This document shows, in pieces, positions 13,701 through 23,473 of a DNA stretch of 64,000 nt; position 1 is the stretch's first letter; the number at the start of each line of letters is the position of its first letter. The translations under genes were made by a program, and so were the position numbers. A model generated the notes under the pieces. The model did not search any database, was not told where the DNA came from, and saw nothing but the letters and a program-made list of their open reading frames with translations. This DNA is from Syngnathus acus (Eukaryota; Chordata; Actinopteri; Syngnathiformes; Syngnathidae). Location: positions 1,736,001 to 1,800,000 of the forward strand of contig NC_051099.1 of NCBI RefSeq assembly GCF_901709675.1, read 5' to 3'.

Positions 13701-16700
13701 GTTGGTTCATTTGTGCTGGTGCGGAATGCAAGTTGTCACCAGGGTAAAAGCTTGCTTGTGTGCGTGTGATTGCCAAGATCTCAGCTTGAGGCTGAGTGTT
13801 GTATGAGATTTGTGTTGTTTTACCCTCTGATTCTTCTCTCGCAGACCCTAAAGGGGACTTGCAGCCACCCCAGTGACCACAGTGGGTATAATTAGGCGGT
13901 ATTTACTCAGTCTAATGAAATCACGAGCGCTGAAGTAAAAAAACAAAATCTGCCTCAAGATAATGGAACAGCTGATCTTGGATGGATTTGGAAGTTAAGC
14001 AACATTTGGTAGAACATTTTATGCGAGTTTGGCAATGACCTTCTATTTAACACAGTTCATAGAGGGGACAGTTTGAACAGTTATTTCCAGACAAATACAA
14101 TATTTGACTCCTTTTCGCAGTTATCCCCCCCGCATGATTGTTTGTGGAATGCGCCGCCGCTGACCTTTCAACGTGCATCTGCCGCGCGCGGCGGGGTCTG
14201 GCCTTCAGCGGGCCACTTTCATGTGGCCTAACAGACGAGGCCGCTCTCAAAGGGCGTGAGAATGCCGCGAGTTGGTCGGGTTCCAATTCTTAGCGGAGGA
14301 GTCGGACTCTCGGCTAAATGTAAAGACTTCCTCCCTGCCTCTTTCTTTGTATACTTTCAGTCCCGAAGGGGAAAGGAAAATGCGCGAGAACGTGCACTCA
14401 TTTGAGGTCTGCTTTTCTCATCTGAACGCTGAACATTAAGCTAACGTGGCAAGCGTTCAAGAAAAATAGTTGGTGAAAGAATTAAAATGTATCGACGGCG
14501 ATCACTTTCACGGAAATATGCTGCCGGATTTTCTCTTTCCGATTCAGAATTGAGGTCTGCCAGTGATCCTCACCTGTCATCTTTGTTGATCTGGTCCCCG
14601 AAGCCGACGGTGTCCACAATGGTGAGTTTGAGGTGGACGTTGCTCTCCTGCAAATCGTACGTCCGCGGGCGCAGGTAGACGCCGTTCTGGTAGTGGCTGG
14701 CCTCCTCGTTCTCAAACATGGTGTTGAAGAGCGTGTTCATTAGAGTCGACTTGCCAATGCCCGTCTCCCCTGAGGACGGTCGGAAGTAACGTGAGGTAAT
14801 ACAGAGCAACACAGAGCTCAATAGCTCACAGGGGATCGATAAGTCTGCTGCTTTTGCTTTCCTAAAGACTACTCAGACATGGTCTTTAACGTCACTCAAT
14901 GTGAACGGCGGCTGAGAGTCAGGAAGTGTTACGAATGGTACTGTGCAACACAAATGCTAACACTTTGAAATGGTTGTGATCGTATCACCATTTCTCAGGA
15001 AGCATACAAGCTTACGTTGCAAAATACCGCTCGGTCACTCTGTTGCTAAAAAAAAAAAACAGGACTGCAAAAGCTGTTGCAAGCGTTTTTGTGCATTTTG
15101 CATGAGAATTTTGTGTAATGAATGGCAGATGCAACTGCATTTACGTACCTACGCAGAGTATATTAAAGCAAAAACCCTGTGTGACCGATTTGCTGACCAG
15201 TTGGTCAGGGAGGCTGTCAAATCCAACATGGCCGCCCAGATTGAGGCTGCGCTTTTCTTCGTTCTGTGGGACATACACAAAAAAAAAGCAAACATAAGAT
15301 TTTTAATATATCACATCGTCGTGAACACGAGTGACAGAAACATCGAGACAGTCCGTAAGTATGCACAGAGGGAGCGTGACGGCCGGCGCTACAGATGAGA
15401 AGCTTGAGATGAAAGCTGCGACTCGCTCAGCGCCGCTCATCTGGCCCAGCCACCAAACGGCTGCATTCCTCAAAGCTGATGTCACGGCCGGCGGCCTGAG
15501 AGCAGAACTCGGCGAGACGTGACCGCATCGGCAACCTTCGCATACATGCCTCAAATGTATCATTAACCTTGAACCTTGCATTGAAGATACACGGTTGTGA
15601 AGCACAACAGTCAAAAGGTTTATGGGAGGAAGTACTGGCTGGAAAGAACAGTCAAAGGTCATTCATCCATGGAGAAAGAAGAGTTCCCAAGCCAATGTAT
15701 GGCCAACAGGAAATGGCTGCAGGGAGGGGCCGCAGGTGGCTCCCGGTGAATTAGTGCGGAAAGACAAAGGTTAGATGTGTGGTTGACCAGAAACAACAAA
15801 ACAATAAAACATGATAAGCAGAGGATAATAGGAATTGATGTTTGGTCAAACAACAAATACAGTTCACTGCGGCGTCATTTATTGACCAGCACAAGCACAT
15901 CTGATTAGGTGCGGTTCTCTTTGCCCTATTTCATTGCCCCCGTTCGTCTCGAGCACTCCTGTTTTCCGTAAAACCACGACAGACCTTTTGACTAGCCTTT
16001 ATCAGACTTGGTCAAGATACTACTACGTAAATTATTTATTTCAGGCACAGTAAAAGGGTGTAAATGGCACGACTTGTCCAGACAGCATTCGAGGTTGACT
16101 AAACACGTGATGATGACCAACGGTGACAAAAGCAGAAACACACACCCCAACACACACAGACATTTAGCAAGTTCGAACGTTGCCCGGGTGATTTGCTTTG
16201 ACTTGTCAGGGAACGTCAACATAGGCTGTTGGGGGGCCATTTTACATTGGGGCCAGTAAGATACACACAATTTAAAAATCGGTTCAGATGCTCAAAAATG
16301 TCCTCCTTACATCTCTTATATAAGTAGCAATTCTTTTCCAAGGCTTACTCCAGAGCAGTCTGATGTGGCTGCTTAGCAAGGTGGAAAATAGAGCCCAACT
16401 GGACCGCAACAGGAGCAGCATGAGGTGTCAAGAGCAGATGTCGGATGGGGATTGAGGGGGTGGGGGATCTGGAGACCCTCAGGATATAATTCAAGCACCA
16501 CCTGATAAGCCCGCTTTTCATTCAAGGACAAATCACTTCACATATCGTGTTACTAATGAATGATGACGGGAACGTCCACGTCATCCTGGATGTTAGGCGC
16601 TTTGTGAGTTCGTACAGTACGGAGAGTGACGGGGAGGACACCAAACTATTTTTCTCTGCAATACGACTCAAGTGTCCTCCCTTCCTGTTCCGCAATTCTC

Positions 16701-19342
16701 ACGCGTCGCCGTCCCGCCTGCTCGCTCATCTGCGGCCCAAAGGAAAGACAAAATAAATGAGTGAGGGGGATTGTTTAACCAGACGTGTTTATCTTAGTGA
16801 GACTTTGCAGACACTATCACGTAACTGGAACAGATGAAAGCGCACACATCATGAGCAAAATGCTTCATTGAACTTCTCAAATTGCACTTAAAGAAAAAAA
16901 AAAGGCGAATGTGACTCTGGAAGTGTCAATCAAGCAGAAAATAGTGCATTTTATTCTCCCTGGATTGACTACAATGTGGTTTATTGGAGCACACGGGACA
17001 GGATTGATCGGCTGGGAAAGATGAGATTGTACGGCTCAGAAGCCAAAAAAGCATGTGGAAAAGATTGAATGTGAAAATATGCGAGCGCACGCAGTCTTCC
17101 AATTGTCCTCGATGATGAAGAAAAAAAAAAAAAACATTCATATCCAAGCGCCAAATCAAATATTTGAATGATCTACTGACTAGTGAAGGAATCCACCATA
17201 CAGGTCTTTAACCTGCCTCGAAACTTGTACATATTTTACTTGAACTAAAGAAATGCACTTAAATACATTTTTAAAACTTCCTAGTCAACCTTATCTTGAG
17301 GTCTGCTTCTAATTATGAGCGCCCCTGACCTCTTCTATACATAGCTCATTCACGTAACAGCATTGCAGCGCCCGATGTGGTTTTTTTCATGCGCAACGTT
17401 GACTTTGACAAACTGGCCTTGTGGCATGTTCGCAGCATAATACATCACTGATGACACACTGCATCCAGCATCCAGCGCATGGCATCTGACCCCAACATGT
17501 TCCATAATGAAGTCCTCCAATAGCTCTGAGAATTCATCGTTGAATAAATACAACATGGTGAGCAGGCCATATAGGCGGAGGAGGTGTTGCGAGCATCTTG
17601 TGGCATGGTGGCATGACTCCACTGCTTGCTCAGAATTGTTCATGACAAGAATTCCAGATTGCATGCGGGCCTAACGGGCAGAGACACAATGGTCTTCGGG
17701 GTCACTAAGCTCCCTAGATGGTGACTATGTTGTAGGGCTTTTCCTTATATAACAACCACGCAGTATGCTCAGGGGCCGGAGAGTGTGGCTGGTTCAAGAC
17801 TCAAGCGATATTTCAAATGAGCACGATAAGGGTTCGGGTTAACTCGGATGCAAATTATTCTGAAAGCTTGACATGTTTTTGTATTCAAACATCACCGGAG
17901 GGCTTTAAATGAGCAACGCGCTGTTATGTATTCGACCCGAATCAATGAGCGAAAACAAAAGTCGCAGGGTGATTGGCCGCATCGATCGCCTGGCGTGGCC
18001 TATAAAGTTATGCCGGAGCTCCCCGACGTGTGCCAATGACACAGCCTCATCAATAGCCGCGTGCCCCAACGGCGTCCGTTTGTTCAATATGGTCTCACTT
18101 TGAGCCTGAAAAGAGACAGGAAGTCAGTCGGGGCCCCAGCTGTGCAGCCGCTACCGCTGGCCTGCTGCTCTGCATTCTCAGCATCCCCCCCATAATCAAT
18201 GCCCCAATTTCATACTCCAAAATCCGAGTCAGCAATACTGTGCATGTGTGTGTATTCGAAAGTCAGCTGCACACCCTGCTTTTGATCCTGTTCCTTTTTT
18301 TTTTTTTTTTATAAAGACAGACGTGTGTTGCACAAACAAGGAGTAGACCAGATCTTCTTCCTCTTAATCCCTTTATCCTTAAAACTCATTTCTATCTACC
18401 ATCCACAAGCATGCATTAAAACTTGAAAACTTTATTCAGTGCCACACAGAGATGAGACAATGTTATTCAAATAAAAAACGAATAAGAAGTCATAATGTGC
18501 ATGGACCAAAGTTAAAAATGATCACAGAACTTAAATTGCAATTATCAAGCGTGCAATGTTACAAAAATAATGTCACTGGGGGAACATCATAAAGTTGGAG
18601 TCAGACTGTTGAAGCTGCATTACTTTCAAAACTTTTGAGAATAAAGTTGCAGGAATTAATATCAGATTAAACTAATTATATTACAAGAATAATGTGGAGA
18701 TGTTACGTCATTATATCAATGTCAATACTTTGTAAGCTATTATTAATTCCGTGATTATTTCCATGAATGTGTCATGCAACTGCGGTTGATTTACGGTATA
18801 TGAAATATTCCAGATACATTCCTCTTTTAAGACAAACTGAGACATGCACAAGTCCAATGCATTTTGACATGTTTGAGTCAAGAACTTGACATGTAAAGGC
18901 ATCGTGATGATGCACTTTAGCTGCAGCCACATGCAAAATTGACTCATTTACCTGCTTAGCTCGCTCAAATTTGTCATGGATTCCATCAATTCCTTTCCGA
19001 AACACCCACGCCAATCCAACACACGTGCTATGCAAGTATGGAGAGACACTAACAAGGGAGACTTGAGTGAAAAAATATAACTTTAAAGAGGAGTCATTTG
19101 TTTGGATTAACCTGCTTCCACTTCTACGGTGCGGTGGGCTGAGCCCCCATAGCAGCCGCACATTGGAGGCTCCTAAGGCGGAGGAGAGGCTTAGCCACAC
19201 GCCCGCTAACACTCTCCGTAAATCACTATCACGACCGTTGTTTTTTTTTTTTTTTCCTTTCAGGGATCTGCAAAAGACGACGACGCCACCCTGGAAGTGG
19301 TGCTTGACTCACCGAAAACACGTCCACGTCCGTTGCAGCCAT
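7729..19342 (-). CDS. septin8: Septin 8 (SEPT6-subgroup filament GTPase)
   Basis: A GTP-binding protein that assembles with other septins into filaments under membranes and along actin or microtubules. Nine exons (19342-19313, 15263-15149, 14769-14574, 13681-13495, 11092-10931, 10369-10273, 8494-8326, 8241-8109, 7902-7729) give 420 residues. Visible motifs are: N-terminus MAATD; polybasic-preceding [15 protein letters not shown]1 P-loop GETGIGKS (49-56); G3 DTVGFGD (101-107); G4 AKAD (184-187); septin unique element around YPWGVVQVEN (256-265); and a charged C-terminal coiled coil from about 320 to 395 ending in KKDKDKKK. Within the SEPT6/8/10/11/14 subgroup, synteny and the N-terminus point to septin8 rather than septin11. 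Family members of this subgroup are described as GTP-bound and poor hydrolysers. Intron 1 is 4 kb and holds unexplained exon-like segments, listed separately. Confidence 0.95.
17350..17664 (-). other. Unassigned 104-codon open frame in septin8 intron 1
   Basis: This frame starts with ATG and runs 104 codons to TGA on the minus strand, inside the first septin8 intron. Its product is Cys/His-containing (for example [16 protein letters not shown] and [16 protein letters not shown]). I recognise no family, and no clear splice acceptor or promoter decides whether it is used. It could be a chance frame, a decayed transposon piece or part of a nested gene with the two exon-like segments upstream. 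Confidence 0.2.
17905..18115 (-). other. Exon-like segment in septin8 intron 1 (downstream of pair)
   Basis: On the minus strand a strong acceptor (CTGTCTCTTTTCAG) is followed by an open frame reading [20 protein letters not shown] and onward, to a TAA at 17905. It is not septin sequence. Its phase (0) matches that of the exon-like piece ending with a donor near 18950. I do not recognise the product. The TPLGHAA stretch faintly resembles an ankyrin TPLHxAA core, but not enough to call it. Confidence 0.25.
18949..19040 (-). other. Exon-like segment in septin8 intron 1 (upstream of pair)
   Basis: An open minus-strand stretch reading [18 protein letters not shown] ends in a consensus donor (AAGCAG|GTAAAT). 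It is not part of septin8, whose exon 1 joins directly to 15263 in phase. Joining it to the segment at 18115 keeps the frame open. The upstream boundary is unclear. Confidence 0.25.
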
Positions 19343-20349
19343 GGTGCGGAATGTTTGGGCGTGCTGCTGAGGCGAAGTGAGCGAGTAGCGGGGGGCGAAA
19401 GGGGAGCTGCCCTCGTCTCTCGCTACTGCTGTGACAGGGGTCGAAGAAGAGAAAAAAGCAACAAGAGCATTCACGCCAGCGTCAGTCCTGCGTCGCTTCA
19501 ACAAGATACTTATCTCCACTTCCGCCTCGAGTATCACACTCACCTCTTCAAGCCCTTTACTCTCAATCAAAATAACTCATTCCAATTAATGACTAATGAA
19601 AGTGTTAAATTGGTTTTTATATCAAAATAAGACATTTGAAATGATTTGATTGGTTAGTCTTTAGGAAAGCAGTGCAAGATGGGAACTCTCTTTCTGTCCC
19701 AATATGGCAACTCTCTTTCTGTCCCAACATGGCGTCACGTCAGACACTCCGCGTCCAAAAGAATGTGAGAAGCTGCCTGCATGCAAGCCACGACAGGAGC
19801 TGGAGAAATATGTCACTGGGGGACATTTGAGCAATAGCTCACAACTCAGGGTTGTTTACAAGATGTGATGTTTTTGCAAAACTCGTAAAAATGCCACACG
19901 TAGCCCATTTTATTGGGTACACCTACCTGCACAATATTTTGATTGACACTGTCAAGATAAGCAGGATAAGCGGTGCCGAATGTTAATGGATGCAAAACCA
20001 TGTGTTGGGTATCCGTTATGGATGGAGGCAATTTTCATGTTTAAAACAATGGAGAAAAAAAAACTTCCCTTGAAATATCTTATTTATGTGGAATGTAGAT
20101 TTTTGATCATTATTAATCAAAAAACGCTATCACACCATTCACAATTGAAAGGTCATTTTCAAGGTATTCTGAAATAAAACGTGCTTTAATGTACTTCATC
20201 TCAAAGTTATGATGTCAAAAAAAAGGGCCTTGCTGTTTGAATGTAAAATATCACGTCACACCTAGATGCAGGTAGGCAGGAGGAGGAGCCGGTCAAGGTG
20301 CACCCACAGCGTCTTTCTTTTTCTTCATTTATTTCCGGGGGGAAAAACA
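19343..20349. promoter_or_regulatory. Divergent septin8 / sowaha intergenic region
   Basis: About 1 kb separates the septin8 ATG (minus) from the sowaha ATG (plus), so both promoters should lie here. It holds a 25-bp tandem duplication at 19681-19730 ending in ATGGC and followed by a GCGTCACGTCAG (CRE-like) stretch. Transcription start sites cannot be placed from sequence alone. Confidence 0.45.
19681..19730. repeat. Two-copy 25-bp tandem repeat
   Basis: Unit 1 (19681-19705) and unit 2 (19706-19730) share CAACTCTCTTTCTGTCCCAA-like sequence with two mismatches in 25 bases. Each unit junction carries an ATGG core. Confidence 0.85.
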
Positions 20350-21849
20350 ATGTCGTTGAGCCGAGAGCGCATTGTATCTGTGATTCTGTGCGAGGGTGGC
20401 CGTGTGAGTAAAGCCAAGCTGCTGGCGCGCTTTCACGGTGCGCTCGAGTGTGACAACCATGATGAGAAAGCCCGCAACAGAGAACTCTTCAAGAGCCTCG
20501 TCAACAGCGTCGCCTACGTCAGACGCGGCGACGATGGCGTACCATACGTGCTGCTCAAGAAGGCCTACCAGAGCTCCCACGTAGGGACACAACAGGAAGA
20601 GGAACAACCTGCAACAGGTGAGCAGGGTCCACCTGAGACTGCGAGTTGCTCTGGGCAAGAACATGCTGGACAGGAATATAAAGGTGATCAGAAGAAGGAG
20701 GAGGAGTCCACAAGTTGTCAGGAAGAGGAAGTGAGCCCATCTAAGACTGGAGTGGACATTCTTGAGACAGGTGATCTTGAGCAGCGTCCATCTGAGACTG
20801 CTGTGAAGGCAAAGAGACGTTCTGGACAGGAACATGAAGCCGAGCAGAAGGAGCAGGATTTAAAGAGTTGCGCTGAAGAGGATGAGGAAGCGAGCCAAGA
20901 AACAGATGAACAGAGGCAGGGTCTACCTGAGGCTGTGGGGGACTCACAGAGCTCAGCGGAACGTGAACAGGAACGCAAAGGAACGCTTTCTCCTTTTGAG
21001 CTAGCTTTGCAGAGGAGCATGTTTTTCGACACGAGACCCAAGCCAACGGTGACTGTAGATATTCCCAAACCATACGGTTTGCCCCTGAGGATGCCCCCCA
21101 TGAACAAGGCCGAGGTCCCCAAACTGAAACCGGACCCAGATGAACCTCCCAAAGCGGATCCCTTCCAAAGTAAGACGAAGACTGCTGCCAAGGAGTCAGA
21201 GGAGTCCAGAATCCCCTCAGCAGTCCCACTGGAGCCATCCGAGCACGAGTGGTTGGTCAAGTGCGCCTCGGGCCACTGGAGTCAGGTCTACGGACTTCTC
21301 CTGATGGATCACCACCTTGCTGGGAAGCAGGACTTCATGTCAGGGTTCACCGCGCTGCACTGGGCGGCCAAGTGCGGTAACTGTGACATGCTGGTGAAGA
21401 TCTTGGACACGTCCAGAAAAGGCGGCACAGGCGTGGACGTCAACGCCAGAACCTACGGCGGCTACACGCCTTTACACGTGGCCGCCTTGCACCGACAGGA
21501 CTACGTGGTGGTCGTGCTGGTGGGCGAGTACGGTGCAGACGTAAAGGTCCGGGACAATGGCGGCAAAAGGGCATACCACTACCTGCACCGGGACACCGCA
21601 CAGAGCATCAGGGAGATGTTAGGAGAACCCAAATCCCAGCAAAGCTCTGAGAGACCGGAGGAGGCTGACATCTTCCCGGAGCTGTCTAAGGGTTTGCATT
21701 CCATAAGTCGCTTCTTCCAGCCACATACGTCGGCCCAACGGAGGAAGCACAAGCAAAGGCCCATGTCCTACTCGATGGGGGATGAGCCCCAGGACCAAAG
21801 ACACGACACTGCGTTCAGGCAACGACTTGCTTCAGATGCATTTGCATAA
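20350..21849 (+). CDS. sowaha: Sosondowah ankyrin repeat protein A (Sowaha)
   Basis: A single-exon gene of 499 residues; mammalian SOWAHA is also intronless. Residues 1-75 form the conserved N-terminal SOWAH region (starting MSLSRERIVSVILCEGGRVS, then HDEKARNRELFKSLVNSVAY). Residues 80-230 are Glu/Gln/Ser-rich, low in complexity and internally repetitive. The C-terminal half has two clear ankyrin repeats: GFTALHWAAKCGNCDMLVKI (around 330-349) and GGYTPLHVAALHRQDYVVVV (around 370-389). A short basic tail follows. The ATG at 20350 is chosen because it begins the conserved domain; the frame is open further upstream but that part is unlike the family. Its molecular role is poorly known. Naming sowaha rather than sowahb rests on its place between septin8 and shroom1. 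Confidence 0.9.
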   Translation: MSLSRERIVSVILCEGGRVSKAKLLARFHGALECDNHDEKARNRELFKSLVNSVAYVRRGDDGVPYVLLKKAYQSSHVGTQQEEEQPATGEQGPPETASCSGQEHAGQEYKGDQKKEEESTSCQEEEVSPSKTGVDILETGDLEQRPSETAVKAKRRSGQEHEAEQKEQDLKSCAEEDEEASQETDEQRQGLPEAVGDSQSSAEREQERKGTLSPFELALQRSMFFDTRPKPTVTVDIPKPYGLPLRMPPMNKAEVPKLKPDPDEPPKADPFQSKTKTAAKESEESRIPSAVPLEPSEHEWLVKCASGHWSQVYGLLLMDHHLAGKQDFMSGFTALHWAAKCGNCDMLVKILDTSRKGGTGVDVNARTYGGYTPLHVAALHRQDYVVVVLVGEYGADVKVRDNGGKRAYHYLHRDTAQSIREMLGEPKSQQSSERPEEADIFPELSKGLHSISRFFQPHTSAQRRKHKQRPMSYSMGDEPQDQRHDTAFRQRLASDAFA

Positions 21850-23473
21850 TTCGTTCTGGGAGGCTGCAGTTTTTTTGGGGTTTTCTTTTTTTTTGTTGCT
21901 GTGGTACCTACGTGCCAAAGAACAATGTTGAAGTAAAGTTTTGGGTGAAAATTGTTGCAGACCTGATTAATCAACAGATAATTCCACACACTAAATTTTA
22001 ATGGTGCAAATGCCATTTGAGTGAGTGATATCAACTACAAAGGCATCCAATCATCTTTTTTTTTTTGTCTTTCACATTTTTATTAATTAAAGGATTTTTG
22101 GGATTGGCGAACTATGATAATTTCTAAATCATTTTTTTTTTATTTGAGATTTTTATGTAAATGTAAACTAGTTTGAGTGTAAGTACAATGAAATTCCAGC
22201 AGAGGGAGCACAAGACCTCAATAATCCTCCAAAGGCTTCCCACTGAACTACTTTTATGACACAAAAAAAACAAATAAATATACATTATCACGTGAAATTT
22301 AAAGGGAAAGGTTCTTAATTTATTGACGGCAAGACAAACAAAAGTGGAATTTACAACTCCAAACAGGCACGTGTGACTCAGGGGGTGAAACATTTGTGAT
22401 GTCAAAATTTGTGAACTGCCTCCGCATGTCACAACAAAGCAAGACTGAAGAAGAAAAAGAAGTAAAGTTCTTAGGGCCACTGGGAAACGGAATCCATTTT
22501 GTGGCTTCAACCACAACCTTGAATTAAAACATAAATATATGATACAAAATAGTCCACAGCACACATCGGATGTGCGTTTTCTTTTCAGGTCATTTCCTGA
22601 GGGACGATCAAGAGTTCAGATCCATTCATGACATCGGCATGAATATTGTTCACAAACTACCACAGCAAATACTACATTCACACATCCATCTGTGGAAGTT
22701 AAAACATGATTTTTTAAAATGATGGAATTCTGTGAGTAACTAAAGGTTTGTCAAAATCTATACTTCAAGTATCAAGTAACCAATGCACGCTGAGGATGAA
22801 ATCTTATTTCTTACAGTGGAACCTCAGAAGTTGAACATTTATGAGAGTGGAGCATCTTGAGTATTTTTCTGTACTTTAGATTTATGACGCAGTATTTGTT
22901 GTTTCTACTTGTTACTGCTGCTAAAGACATTGCCTGTGCAGTTAATTAAAATAGGATGGCTTCAATTTCCTTTTACCTGCCTTCCTATGCCCAAGTTTGT
23001 TTTGAAACTAGAACAGCTTGTTCAAATTCAGGGGTTCCACTTCAATTCATCACTTTTTTTTGCTACAATTGCATTTGCACACAGTCCTTAACGTACCTTG
23101 AAATTTAAAAAATATTCTTCGTAATAGCGGACAAAGAAGGGAAAAGAAATGCGTTGTTGCCAGATGGAGTAAGACTGATTTACAAATGAAGAAATGTGCA
23201 TTTCTGGACTGTCACAAAGTGCTTTTTTTGTTACCGTTCACCTTTTTCTTTTGGTTTTTGAGTGCCTTGATTTACACGTGACTCGTTCTGTTATGATTTC
23301 TGCTTCATTATTTGCAGTCTCGCTGTGCGAGAGACTAGTGGGCTCCTCCTGTGGAGATAGAACGGAACTATACTCAAGCTAGTAAACGCGATGCTGAAAT
23401 CAAGGCACAGCGAGGATGAAAAGTGTCAGCAAGATTTGCAGATGTGCATGCTACCTAAACAAAATGTCCGCCC
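21850..23473. other. Converging 3' UTRs of sowaha and shroom1
   Basis: There is no coding similarity. A plus-strand ATTAAA at 22086-22091 can end sowaha. Minus-strand AATAAA signals (plus TTTATT at 22319-22324 and 22079-22084) can end shroom1. The two transcripts may therefore meet or overlap near 22.1-22.3 kb. The rest is AT-rich single-copy-looking DNA. Confidence 0.5.

Noticed and set aside
20329-21260. Long minus-strand open frames (165-180 codons) under sowaha
   Set aside because: Antisense shadows of the GC-rich sowaha exon. Their products are Leu/Ser/Cys-rich with no family similarity.
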